A stretch of 6,316 nt of DNA, from NCBI GenBank assembly GCA_946480525.1, contig CAMLLA010000252.1, positions 1 through 6,316 of the forward strand, given 5' to 3'. Below the pieces are notes generated by a model. That model was not told the DNA's origin, did not search any database, and was given only the letters and a program-made list of their open reading frames with translations. The DNA is from an uncultured Asticcacaulis sp. (lineage in GTDB: Bacteria; Pseudomonadota; Alphaproteobacteria; Caulobacterales; Caulobacteraceae). Position 1 is the stretch's first letter; each line of letters starts with the position of its first letter. This document shows, in pieces, positions 1 through 5,330 of the stretch. The translations under genes were made by a program, and so were the position numbers.

Positions 1-58
1 CGAACCGCCGACCTGTGGGTTATGAATCCACCGCTCTAACCATCTGAGCTACCCAACC
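1..58 (-). tRNA. tRNA-Met (CAT), probably elongator; 3' part outside window
   Basis: Read on the minus strand from 58 to 1, the sequence folds as a tRNA. It has a 7-nt acceptor strand GGTTGGG, TA at positions 8-9, a D arm GCTC/GAGC around a 9-nt loop, an anticodon arm with loop TTCATAA (anticodon CAT), the variable loop AGGTC, the T-stem strand GGCGG and the first T-loop bases TTCG. The window edge cuts it inside the T loop, so about 20 nt including the 3' acceptor strand are missing. The anticodon stem lacks the three G-C pairs that mark initiator tRNA, so elongator Met is the best call. A tRNA-Ile2, whose CAT anticodon is modified to lysidine, cannot be excluded without the 3' half. The closing pair of the anticodon stem is an A-C mismatch. 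Confidence 0.93.
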
Positions 59-105
59 GAACCGGAAATCAAGCGAGGAAAACCTGTGCCGCTTGCGGAG
101 GCGAG

Positions 106-134
106 GCTATAGCCAATCCTGCCCGTCTGTTCAA
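106..134 (-). promoter_or_regulatory. Sigma-70-type promoter for the tRNA gene
   Basis: On the minus strand a -35 element TTGAAC (129-134) is followed after exactly 17 bp by a -10 element TATAGC (106-111). Transcription would start near position 99, giving a leader of about 40 nt before the tRNA 5' end at 58. Spacing and orientation fit the tRNA, and no other minus-strand gene begins here. The call rests on consensus matching only. Confidence 0.55.
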
Positions 135-233
135 GCCTCCAGTCAACGAATTTTCGCGAATGCCACAAGGTGCGCACTTTACCCGCAGAAAGCCGGTTGA
201 CGGCGGAAGGGGGTGGAATATTTCTCCGATAAG

Positions 234-269
234 CGCCATTATGTATAATATATGGAGTTCATGGTGGCG
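234..269 (+). promoter_or_regulatory. Promoter with candidate operator for the Lrp/AsnC-type gene
   Basis: A perfect TATAAT lies at 244-249, about 34 bp before the TTG start, with no good -35 element at the usual distance (tttctc at 221-226). It sits in the loop of an imperfect inverted repeat: the arm CGCCATTATG at 234-243 pairs with CATGGTGGCG at 260-269 (8 of 10 positions symmetric). Lrp/AsnC proteins commonly bind their own promoters at dyad sites, so negative autoregulation is a reasonable inference. A missing -35 with a perfect -10 can also mean that an activator is needed. A second, weaker option is TTGACG at 197-202 with TATTTC at 219-224. Confidence 0.45.
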
Positions 270-282
270 TTGAGGGAATATT

Positions 283-786
283 TTGTCGGATTTGATTGAT
301 GAACTGGACGGACGCATACTCGATCTGATTCAGGACGATGCTTCGCTGTCCGTAGCCGATCTGGCCGAGCGGGTCGGATTGTCGCCTTCGCCATGCTGGC
401 GCCGCATCAAACGGCTGGAAGATCTGGGGGTGATCCGCCGGCGCGTCACACTTCTCGACGCCGACAAGCTGGGCCTCGGTTTCGAAGTCTACGCCGCCGT
501 CAAGCTGTCCCTGCCGTCGCGCGCCAATCTCGAAGCCTTCGAAGCGCGCCTTGGCGATTGGCCCGAAGTGGTCTCGTGCGTCACCGTCACCGGCCATGAG
601 GACTATATGCTCAGGGTCATGACCCGTGATATGCACGCCTATGACGATTTCCTGCGCGACAAGCTTCTGGCCTCGGACCTGGTGTCGGGCGTCGAAAGCC
701 GCATCATCATGCGCTCGGTCAAGGCGACGACGGCGGTGCCGATCCGTCTTGTGATGAACCGGCCGGACCTGGAGGAGGGCAAATGA
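283..786 (+). CDS. Lrp/AsnC family transcriptional regulator
   Basis: This 167-residue protein has the normal length and layout of the Lrp/AsnC family. An N-terminal winged helix-turn-helix (about residues 7-57) includes the signature SPSPCWRRIKRLEDLGVI. An RAM/ligand-binding domain follows (about residues 65-150), with the GHEDYMLRV segment typical of the effector and oligomer interface. Such proteins form dimers to octamers in the cytoplasm and sense amino acids or related small molecules; the ligand cannot be read from the sequence. The start is TTG at 283: a GAGGGA ribosome site lies at 272-277, and the only in-frame ATG upstream (241) runs into a stop. The stop codon overlaps the ATG of the next gene (ATGA at 783-786), so the two are probably cotranslated. 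Whether it is the global Lrp or a local specialist is open; its tight link to one exported protein favours a local role. Confidence 0.93.
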   Translation: MSDLIDELDGRILDLIQDDASLSVADLAERVGLSPSPCWRRIKRLEDLGVIRRRVTLLDADKLGLGFEVYAAVKLSLPSRANLEAFEARLGDWPEVVSCVTVTGHEDYMLRVMTRDMHAYDDFLRDKLLASDLVSGVESRIIMRSVKATTAVPIRLVMNRPDLEEGK

Positions 787-2048
787 AGCAGCGCGTGCGT
801 ACGATCGGCTTCCTGCTGATGGCCAGCCTCCTGGCAGGATCGGCCCATGCCGTTGATCCGGCGTCGGACCTTGGCCAGTTCCAGGCGCATCGCGCCGCAG
901 GGATGGCCGCCTTTGACCAGAACGATCCGACCGGCGCCATGGCGGCGTTCAGCAAGGCTGGCGCCATCCTGCCGGATTCGCCGTCCATTCTGCTGCTCAA
1001 GGCGCAGGTGGCGATGAAGCAGCGCAAGAAGGCCGACGCCAAGGCGGCGCTCAAGGAGTATCTCAAGCGCGGTTACGTCCTCGATCTGGCCAAGAACCCC
1101 GATTTCAACCAGGTCTGGGATGCCGAACTGAATGATCTGCTGGAACTGAACGAAAGTCCGGTCGGCCAGATGCGCGTGGTGTCGAATTCGCCCGGCTTCA
1201 TTCTGGCGGAATCCCTTGCTCAGACCGAGGATGGCGCCGAAGTGTTCGTCGGCGGCGTCCGCACCGGTACGGTGACGGCGATATCGGCTGGTGGTGCGCG
1301 CGACGTGCTGACCTTCCGGCCGGGTGTCGCCGCCTATGGACTGGCTTTGCACGACGGCAAGCTGTGGGCCACGACGGCCGCCACGCGCCAGACCGAAACC
1401 TTCGACCCGAAGGCGAAGGTCACCTCGAAAGTGGTCGTGATCGATCCGACGACCGGCGCCATCGGCAAAAGCTTCAGCGACAGCGCCAAAAGCCGCCGTT
1501 TCGGCAAGCTGCTGGCTGGACGTGACGATCTCTATGTCACCGACAGCGAGCGCGGCGAAGTCCTGCGCCTGGCGGGTTATGACGGGGCGCTCGAGACGCT
1601 GGTGCCGGAAGGCTATATGGACTCGCCCGGCGGCCTGGCGGAAAGCGCCGATGCGTCGTCCCTGATCGTTGCCGATTTCGTCTCGGGCCTCTACAGGGTC
1701 GACCTGGGTTCCGGCAGTATGACGCGGCTGACCCCGCCGGCCGACGGGGCCCTGCTGGGCATTTCCTATCTGGCACGTCATGGCAACGACCTGATCGCCA
1801 TCCAGACGGGCTTCAAGCCTGACCGGGTCCTGCGGCTGCGCATGTCGGACGACTGGTCGCAGGTCAAGGCAGTCGAGGTCCTGTTGCGCTCCGAGCGCCT
1901 CCTGTCACAGCCGACGCAAGGCGTGATCAGCGGCGATACCTTCATGTTCATCGCCAAAAGCCAGTGGGACAATCTCGATGCCCGCGGCAATCCGGTCAAG
2001 GCGGAGCCCGATCCGGCGGTTATCGGTGCGATCACCCTGACGCCCTGA
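783..2048 (+). CDS. Exported TPR plus SMP-30/NHL-like beta-propeller protein
   Basis: This 421-residue protein begins with a clear Sec signal peptide: basic MKQRVR, a hydrophobic core, and probable cleavage after SAHA at residue 23. Residues about 30-110 are helical and TPR-like, with alanine-rich repeats around FDQNDPTGAMAAFSKA and a basic helix at 79-95. From about residue 125 to the end come repeated beta-strand segments such as DDLYVTDSERGEVLRL and SSLIVADFVSGLYRVDLGSG, as in SMP-30/gluconolactonase or NHL-type propellers. The near-terminal FMFIAKSQWDNLDARG resembles the IANSQWD segment I recall from uncharacterised propeller proteins of this kind. It probably acts in the periplasm as a binding or scaffold protein, or possibly as a lactonase-like hydrolase; metal-binding residues could not be assigned. 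The gene overlaps the upstream regulator by 4 nt and probably depends on translational coupling. The function is not known. Confidence 0.85.
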   Translation: MKQRVRTIGFLLMASLLAGSAHAVDPASDLGQFQAHRAAGMAAFDQNDPTGAMAAFSKAGAILPDSPSILLLKAQVAMKQRKKADAKAALKEYLKRGYVLDLAKNPDFNQVWDAELNDLLELNESPVGQMRVVSNSPGFILAESLAQTEDGAEVFVGGVRTGTVTAISAGGARDVLTFRPGVAAYGLALHDGKLWATTAATRQTETFDPKAKVTSKVVVIDPTTGAIGKSFSDSAKSRRFGKLLAGRDDLYVTDSERGEVLRLAGYDGALETLVPEGYMDSPGGLAESADASSLIVADFVSGLYRVDLGSGSMTRLTPPADGALLGISYLARHGNDLIAIQTGFKPDRVLRLRMSDDWSQVKAVEVLLRSERLLSQPTQGVISGDTFMFIAKSQWDNLDARGNPVKAEPDPAVIGAITLTP

Positions 2049-2049
2049 C

Positions 2050-2068
2050 GTTCACGGCAGAAGTGAAC
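2050..2068. repeat. Short inverted repeat just after the propeller gene
   Basis: GTTCAC at 2050-2055 and GTGAAC at 2063-2068 form a perfect 6-bp stem with a 7-nt loop, starting 2 nt after the stop codon. No T-tract follows (the next bases are CTGGGGCTC), so it is not a standard intrinsic terminator. It may protect the mRNA 3' end, act as a weak terminator, or be a protein site. Confidence 0.3.
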
Positions 2069-2077
2069 CTGGGGCTC

Positions 2078-2113
2078 TTGCCAAATTGATTATGCGAGTT
2101 ATTCTCATTATCA
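2078..2113 (+). promoter_or_regulatory. Promoter overlapped by a Fur-box-like operator
   Basis: TTGCCA at 2078-2083 and TATTCT at 2100-2105, 16 bp apart, form a plausible sigma-70 promoter with a start near 2112. The segment 2099-2113, TTATTCTCATTATCA, matches the Fur 7-1-7 consensus TGATAATNATTATCA at 11 of 14 defined positions, with a perfect right half. Read on the other strand it gives GATAAT followed by GAGAAT, the hexamer pattern typical of Fur sites. The operator covers the -10 element and the probable start point, the classic geometry for repression by Fur with iron. An additional dyad CTCATT/AATGAG spans 2104-2120. Confidence 0.55.
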
Positions 2114-2129
2114 AAATGAGGAGTGACTC

Positions 2130-2300
2130 ATGGTTTTGCTAAGCCTTGGTTCCGGACTGATTACCGCCCTGATGACGCAGGCCAAGCCGCCGCGGACATG
2201 GTTGGATCTGGACTGGATAGTCGACGATGCGCCCGTCGATGACGGTCATGATCGTGATCATGCGGTATTGCCCGCTGAGAAAACGGCATTCTCCCAATAA
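2130..2300 (+). CDS. Small 56-aa protein, probably Fur-regulated
   Basis: The reading frame from ATG 2130 to TAA 2298-2300 encodes 56 residues. A near-ideal GAGGAG ribosome site at 2118-2123 lies 6 nt before the ATG and is the main evidence that the gene is real. The N-terminus (residues 1-16, MVLLSLGSGLITALMT) is mildly hydrophobic but carries no positive charge, so it is not a normal signal peptide; it could be an amphipathic or short membrane-contacting helix. The middle is acidic and rich in Asp and His, with DLDWIVDDAPVDDGHDRDH at about residues 26-44. It has no cysteine. I do not recognise the family. The upstream Fur-like box suggests expression under iron limitation. The Asp/His-rich stretch could bind metal, but that is only an inference. 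The next gene is 133 bp away with its own promoter signals, so this one probably stands alone. Confidence 0.6.
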   Translation: MVLLSLGSGLITALMTQAKPPRTWLDLDWIVDDAPVDDGHDRDHAVLPAEKTAFSQ

Positions 2301-2301
2301 C

Positions 2302-2323
2302 TTAACTGGTTAATAAATTATTA
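2302..2323. repeat. AT-rich block with two adjoining palindromes
   Basis: TTAACTGGTTAA at 2302-2313 is a perfect dyad (TTAAC, TG, GTTAA). It runs into TAATAAATTATTA at 2311-2323, a second perfect dyad around one base. The block starts 2 nt after the small gene and stands out from the GC-rich surroundings. It lies about 30-50 bp upstream of the sigma-54-like element, so it could be a bending or activator site for that promoter. The two TTAA half-sites are only 4 bp apart, so it does not fit the CtrA TTAA-N7-TTAA consensus. Confidence 0.4.
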
Positions 2324-2340
2324 TTCCAAATGGGCCCGGA

Positions 2341-2358
2341 ATCTGGCACATCTGGCAC
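2341..2358 (+). repeat. Perfect 9-bp tandem repeat (ATCTGGCAC twice)
   Basis: ATCTGGCAC occurs at 2341-2349 and again directly at 2350-2358. The second copy supplies the -24 part of a sigma-54-like promoter. The repeat may be a chance slippage product or a doubled protein site. Confidence 0.6.
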
Positions 2359-2367
2359 CAAACCTGC
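2353..2367 (+). promoter_or_regulatory. Candidate sigma-54 (RpoN) promoter
   Basis: TGGCAC (2353-2358), five bases, then CTGC (2364-2367) match the TGGCAC-N5-TTGC consensus at nine of ten positions, including the near-invariant GG and GC exactly 10 nt apart. The predicted start near 2378 leaves a leader of about 55 nt before the ATG at 2434. A sigma-54 promoter also needs an enhancer-binding activator; the AT-rich palindromes at 2302-2323 are a possible upstream site. One such match is not very improbable by chance in 6 kb, so the position in an intergenic region in the right orientation is what makes it credible. Confidence 0.4.
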
Positions 2368-2391
2368 GAGATAGGGTTACGAAAACCTTAA

Positions 2392-2409
2392 TCCTGTATT
2401 TTTTCAGGA
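2392..2409 (+). other. Small hairpin in the leader of the 2434 gene
   Basis: TCCTG (2392-2396) and CAGGA (2405-2409) form a perfect 5-bp stem around the T-rich loop TATTTTTT. It lies 25 bp before the start codon. It could modulate translation or mRNA stability, or mean nothing. Confidence 0.25.
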
Positions 2410-2433
2410 CAAGACGCAGAGACGGAACAGGTG

Positions 2434-2940
2434 ATGACTGTGGGAAGCAAGGCACGTTTTGCGGTCGGTGCAATGGCGGTGATGCTGGCGGCTGTGGCCG
2501 GGCTGGCTGAGGCCGCGCGACTTTCACCGGACCTGCGCCTGCATCAGAACCCCCAGCCTGCCTTGCGCGATGGTGATTTCGACGGCGATGGCCGTGTGGA
2601 CACGCTGCGCCTTGTCAATGACGCCGGCACCGGGCGTATCGCCGTCCATGTTCGTCTTGCGGATGGCCATGACCAAAGCGTCACCAGCTTCGACGCCTCG
2701 GCTGCGCCCACCCTGCGAGTCGTTGCGGCAGGTCATTACGTGGTCGATTGCGGCAATTTCTCGAACAGCTGCGCGGATGCGCCGATCGCGCTGAAGACGG
2801 ACGGTTTGATCTTGGCCATGGACGGGGGCGTTTCGGTGCTGCTGCATTGGCAGGACGGCCAGTTCGCGCAGGACTTCGTCCGTTCGGACGAGGCGGATAT
2901 GGCGCGCGTTGCATCAGCCCTTTACGCGGTAAATCGTTAG
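2434..2940 (+). CDS. Exported protein with a calcium-loop-like (FG-GAP/EF-type) motif
   Basis: The protein has 168 residues from ATG 2434; GTG at 2431 would add one. The ATG is preferred because GGA at 2424-2426 is then at normal spacing. A Sec signal peptide is evident: SKAR, then a long Ala/Val/Leu core, with probable cleavage after GLAEA at about residue 27. Directly after it comes DGDFDGDGRVDTLRLV; D48, D50, D52 and D56 form the DxDxDGxxD loop seen in EF-hand-like, dockerin and FG-GAP/VCBS calcium sites. Only one copy is present. Two cysteines at 106 and 113 (CGNFSNSC) probably form a disulfide in the periplasm. The C-terminal half looks mainly beta (VSVLLHWQDGQFAQDFV). I cannot assign a function or named family; a small periplasmic calcium-binding protein is the safest description. 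It seems to have its own promoter. Confidence 0.82.
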   Translation: MTVGSKARFAVGAMAVMLAAVAGLAEAARLSPDLRLHQNPQPALRDGDFDGDGRVDTLRLVNDAGTGRIAVHVRLADGHDQSVTSFDASAAPTLRVVAAGHYVVDCGNFSNSCADAPIALKTDGLILAMDGGVSVLLHWQDGQFAQDFVRSDEADMARVASALYAVNR

Positions 2941-2960
2941 TCCGTACCGGCGATATTGTA

Positions 2961-2992
2961 AGTTCCAGCGACGTTGCCGTTGTTGCGGAACT
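2961..2992. repeat. Inverted repeat between the exported-protein gene and the HxlR gene
   Basis: AGTTCC at 2961-2966 and GGAACT at 2987-2992 are perfect inverted repeats separated by 20 bp. They lie 20 bp after the stop of the upstream gene and about 130 bp before the HxlR start. There is no T-tract, so intrinsic termination is unlikely. A dimeric regulator site is possible. The rest of the 178-bp gap (2941-3118) shows a TACAAT -10-like element at 3089-3094 without a good -35, and no small gene. Confidence 0.3.
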
Positions 2993-3118
2993 GTCACAAA
3001 AGCGACGATCGCGCGAATTTTGCACTGGCGATTTCTCTGTGCATGCGTCATGTTGCGCGATAACAGGCGTGGCCGGGAAGCCTTCGCTTACAATAAGAAA
3101 GTACGAGTTAGGATAAAA

Positions 3119-3604
3119 ATGGGACGCTCAGCTGACTACAGCAGGCAAAGGTGCACGGTCGCCGCCAGCCTGGACATTATTGGGGAACCGTGGACACTGT
3201 TGATCATACGCGATGCCTTCCGGGGCATATCGCGCTTTGAGCAATGGCAGGACAATCTTGGCCTGGCGCGCAATGTGCTGGCTGCCCGCCTCAAGCACCT
3301 CGTCGCGCACGGCGTTTTTGAACAGAGGCTCTACTGTGAACGCCCGCAACGTTACGAATATGTGTTGACGCAAAAAGGCCGCGAACTGCGCCCGTTAATG
3401 CTGCACATGGCCGACTGGGGCGCCAAATATATCTATACCAATGAGACACCGTCCGTTGAACTGGTCCACAACGCCTGCGGCCACGTCATTGAGCCGGTAA
3501 CCCATTGCGCGCACTGCGCCGGGACCGTATCGCCCGACGATGTCCAGTTGCGTCGCAATCCGGATGCGCGGTCGCTGGGCGAAATCTACGCGGAAATCCT
3601 GTAA
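3119..3604 (+). CDS. HxlR-family (HTH type) transcriptional regulator with zinc-ribbon-like tail
   Basis: This 161-residue protein has the HxlR winged helix-turn-helix across about residues 8-105. It carries the hallmark RCTVAASLDIIGEPWTLLII (conserved Cys12 before the IGEPWT helix), the recognition segment LARNVLAARLKHLVAHGVFE, and the wing with YEYVLTQKGREL. HxlR proteins bind DNA as dimers and often sense electrophiles, aldehydes or redox change through this cysteine. The tail adds C120, H122, C130 and C133 (CGH, then CAHC), which looks like a small zinc ribbon seen in some family members. The start at ATG 3119 is chosen because AGGA at 3110-3113 lies 5 nt upstream and the family domain begins right after. 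The frame stays open back to 3020, but that stretch has no family resemblance. No target gene is adjacent in the same direction, and it is convergent with mnmA. The ligand is unknown. Confidence 0.92.
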   Translation: MGRSADYSRQRCTVAASLDIIGEPWTLLIIRDAFRGISRFEQWQDNLGLARNVLAARLKHLVAHGVFEQRLYCERPQRYEYVLTQKGRELRPLMLHMADWGAKYIYTNETPSVELVHNACGHVIEPVTHCAHCAGTVSPDDVQLRRNPDARSLGEIYAEIL

Positions 3605-3609
3605 ATTTA
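3602..3609. other. Palindrome TAAATTTA supplying both convergent stop codons
   Basis: The 8-bp perfect palindrome holds the TAA of the HxlR gene (3602-3604, plus strand) and the TAA of mnmA (3607-3609, minus strand), leaving only two bases between the genes. There is no space for a terminator between them, so each transcript probably runs into the other gene as antisense. Confidence 0.8.
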
Positions 3610-4872
3610 AAAGGCGCTGCGCGTGGCGGCAATAAAACCGCCACCCAGGACGCGGCCGGAATCGGTTGCGTCGTAAAGCACGCAGGCCTGGCCGGGCGCC
3701 ACGCCTTCCTCGGGATCGACAAACTCGATCTCGATGCCGGTTTTCGTGCCGACAATATGCGCCGGCACCGGCGGGCGGGTCGAACGCACGCGCGCAAGGA
3801 CCGACTTTCGCGTCAGGGCCGCGGCATCAAGGTCGGACTCGTCACCCAGCCAGTTGGTTTCCTTCAGCGACAGGCCGCGCGTCAGCAGCGCCTCGCGCGG
3901 TCCGACGACGATCTCGCGTGTTTCCGGCAGGATTTTGATGACGAACAGCGGCTCGCCGACGGCGATGTTCAGCCCGCGCCGCTGACCGATCGTATAGCCG
4001 GTGATGCCGTCGTGCGTGCCCAGCACCCGACCGTCGATGTGACGGATATTGCCCTTCTCACGGCCTTGCGGGCGCAGCTTGTCGATCAGGTTGGTGTACT
4101 TGCCCTCGGGCACGAAACAGATGTCCTGGCTGTCGGGCTTATGCGCGATCTTGAGGCCCAGTTGCACGGCGATGTGCCGGACCTGCGGCTTGGGGATGCC
4201 AGCCAGCGGGAAGCGCAGAAATTGCAGTTGCTCACGCGTTGTCGCGAACAGGAAATAGCTCTGGTCGCGCGATTGGTCGGCCGCACGGCGTAAGGACACG
4301 ACCGCGCCGTCATCCGCGCGGTCGACATAGTGACCGGTCGCCATCGCTTCGGCGCCCAGGTCGCGGGCGACGTCGAGCAGGTCACGGAACTTGACCGTCT
4401 GGTTGCAGCGGATGCACGGCACCGGCGTCTCGCCGCGCAGATAGCTGTCGGCGAATTCCTCGATCACGGAGTCGCGGAAACGGCTTTCATAGTCGAGCAC
4501 GTAGTGCGGGATGCCGATCTTTTCGGCCGCCATGCGCGCGTCATGAATGTCCTGGCCGGCGCAGCAGGCGCCCGCCTTCTTCAACGCCGCGCCGTGGTCG
4601 TAAAGCTGAAGGGTTACACCGATGACCTCGTAGCCCGCCTGATGCAGCAGAGCGGCGACGACAGTGGAATCGACGCCGCCGGACATGGCGGCGACGATGC
4701 GCGCGCCTTGGGGCAATCCGACGGCCTTGCGCGTGGCGTCAATGGCGGCGTCGAGGTCGGCATCGAGGATCAGGGGTACGGGGCACTCTTGCATCCGCGC
4801 TAGATAAGGGAAAAGCGCTTCAATTGCTAGATCGGCCCGCATCATAACCTTATCACGGCCGGGTGGGATCAT
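3607..4872 (-). CDS. mnmA: tRNA-specific 2-thiouridylase MnmA
   Basis: MnmA (TrmU) adenylates and then thiolates U34 of the Lys, Glu and Gln tRNAs in the cytoplasm, taking sulfur from a persulfide relay. Numbered from ATG 4872 (421 residues), the PP-loop ATP-binding motif SGGVDS is at 64-69. The catalytic cysteine is C156 in RCNQTVKF, and the second is C252 in [15 protein letters not shown]. The family segments ATGHY (178-182), DQSYFLF (203-209) and [11 protein letters not shown] (292-302) are present, and the C-terminal beta-barrel ends with [10 protein letters not shown] and VLGGGFI. Everything essential is intact. The start is uncertain: ATG 4872 has AAGG 7 nt upstream, ATG 4842 has AAGG 5 nt upstream, and ATG 4794 would give a more usual N-terminus but lacks a ribosome site. 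The gene is divergent from the acidic-protein gene. Confidence 0.97.
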   Translation of the reverse strand: MIPPGRDKVMMRADLAIEALFPYLARMQECPVPLILDADLDAAIDATRKAVGLPQGARIVAAMSGGVDSTVVAALLHQAGYEVIGVTLQLYDHGAALKKAGACCAGQDIHDARMAAEKIGIPHYVLDYESRFRDSVIEEFADSYLRGETPVPCIRCNQTVKFRDLLDVARDLGAEAMATGHYVDRADDGAVVSLRRAADQSRDQSYFLFATTREQLQFLRFPLAGIPKPQVRHIAVQLGLKIAHKPDSQDICFVPEGKYTNLIDKLRPQGREKGNIRHIDGRVLGTHDGITGYTIGQRRGLNIAVGEPLFVIKILPETREIVVGPREALLTRGLSLKETNWLGDESDLDAAALTRKSVLARVRSTRPPVPAHIVGTKTGIEIEFVDPEEGVAPGQACVLYDATDSGRVLGGGFIAATRSAF

Positions 4873-4917
4873 GGCGCGGCCTTACACGGGGCGGCCTAAA
4901 ATCGCACAAAAGCGTTC

Positions 4918-4923
4918 AAGGAG
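4918..4923 (+). promoter_or_regulatory. Strong ribosome binding site of the acidic-protein gene
   Basis: AAGGAG lies 6 nt before ATG 4930. It decides the start and supports this frame over the overlapping open frame beginning at 4991. Any promoter must fit in the gap of at most 87 bp shared with mnmA; no clear -35/-10 pair was seen there. Confidence 0.7.
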
Positions 4924-4929
4924 TATGCT

Positions 4930-5208
4930 ATGCCCGCCGAAGATTTGAAATCCCGTACGCCCGGTCCACTCGACGAGGCGTCCCGCGCCTTTGTCGATCG
5001 TGTCGCTACGCGCGACCAGCGCGATCAGTCACCCGAAGAAGGCGATCCGGGCAGCGAAATCGACGATACGCGCCTTCCGCTGGATGATAATGATGATGCT
5101 CCGGCTAACGACGCTGCCGATGATATCGAAGGTAGCCGCGACGATCAGCCAGGCAGCAATAATTCAAACGACGAAGGCGAGGACGAAACGCCTGCGCTTC
5201 AGCCTTGA
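4930..5208 (+). CDS. Small, highly acidic, probably disordered protein
   Basis: This 92-residue protein has about 28 Asp/Glu against 8 Lys/Arg, no cysteine, and a single aromatic residue (F21). The first 30 residues are mixed and could form one helix (DEASRAFVDRVATRDQRDQ). From about residue 36 on it is low-complexity, rich in D, E, N, G, S and P, including LDDNDDAPANDAADD and SNNSNDEGEDE, and is almost certainly disordered. There is no signal peptide or membrane segment, so it is probably cytoplasmic. The strong ribosome site at 4918-4923 and normal codon use argue that it is a real gene. Its place head to head with mnmA may be conserved in relatives, but that was not checked. I do not recognise the family. 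Possible roles such as a nucleic-acid mimic, a chaperone-like protein or a metal-ion buffer are guesses. Confidence 0.75.
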   Translation: MPAEDLKSRTPGPLDEASRAFVDRVATRDQRDQSPEEGDPGSEIDDTRLPLDDNDDAPANDAADDIEGSRDDQPGSNNSNDEGEDETPALQP

Positions 5209-5330
5209 GCCGATCATGCCCATTGTCTTTGCTTTTCAAATGTATGCGGCCCTGTCGTGGCGCATGACGACGGCGCTGATGCCGGCCTGGTGTGGCGGCA
5301 CCACGTTCTCACCGTCGAAAGTCCCGAAGC

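Noticed and set aside
639..1781. Long minus-strand open frame (380 codons) antisense to the exported propeller gene
   Set aside because: It is compositionally odd (very rich in Arg, Gly, Ala and Gln), has no recognisable domain, and lies wholly opposite genes with a signal peptide and known domains. It is a shadow of high-GC codon use.
2302..2313. CtrA-type site in TTAACTGGTTAA
   Set aside because: The TTAA half-sites are 4 bp apart, not 7, so the CtrA consensus is not met.
2343..2357. Sigma-54 reading using both TGGCAC copies as -24 and -12
   Set aside because: The distance between GG and GC would be too short (7 nt between them); the alternative using the second copy and CTGC has the correct 10-nt spacing.
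3020..3118. N-terminal extension of the HxlR protein
   Set aside because: The frame is open, but the good ribosome site and the start of the family domain point to ATG 3119. The extra residues look like untranslated sequence.
3505..4293. Plus-strand open frame (262 codons) antisense to mnmA
   Set aside because: It overlaps the intact MnmA gene with all catalytic motifs and has no ribosome site or domain of its own.
5288..5303. TGGTG/CACCA hairpin between the acidic-protein gene and flgL
   Set aside because: The stem is only 5 bp with a 6-nt loop and no T-tract follows on either strand, so it is not called a terminator.
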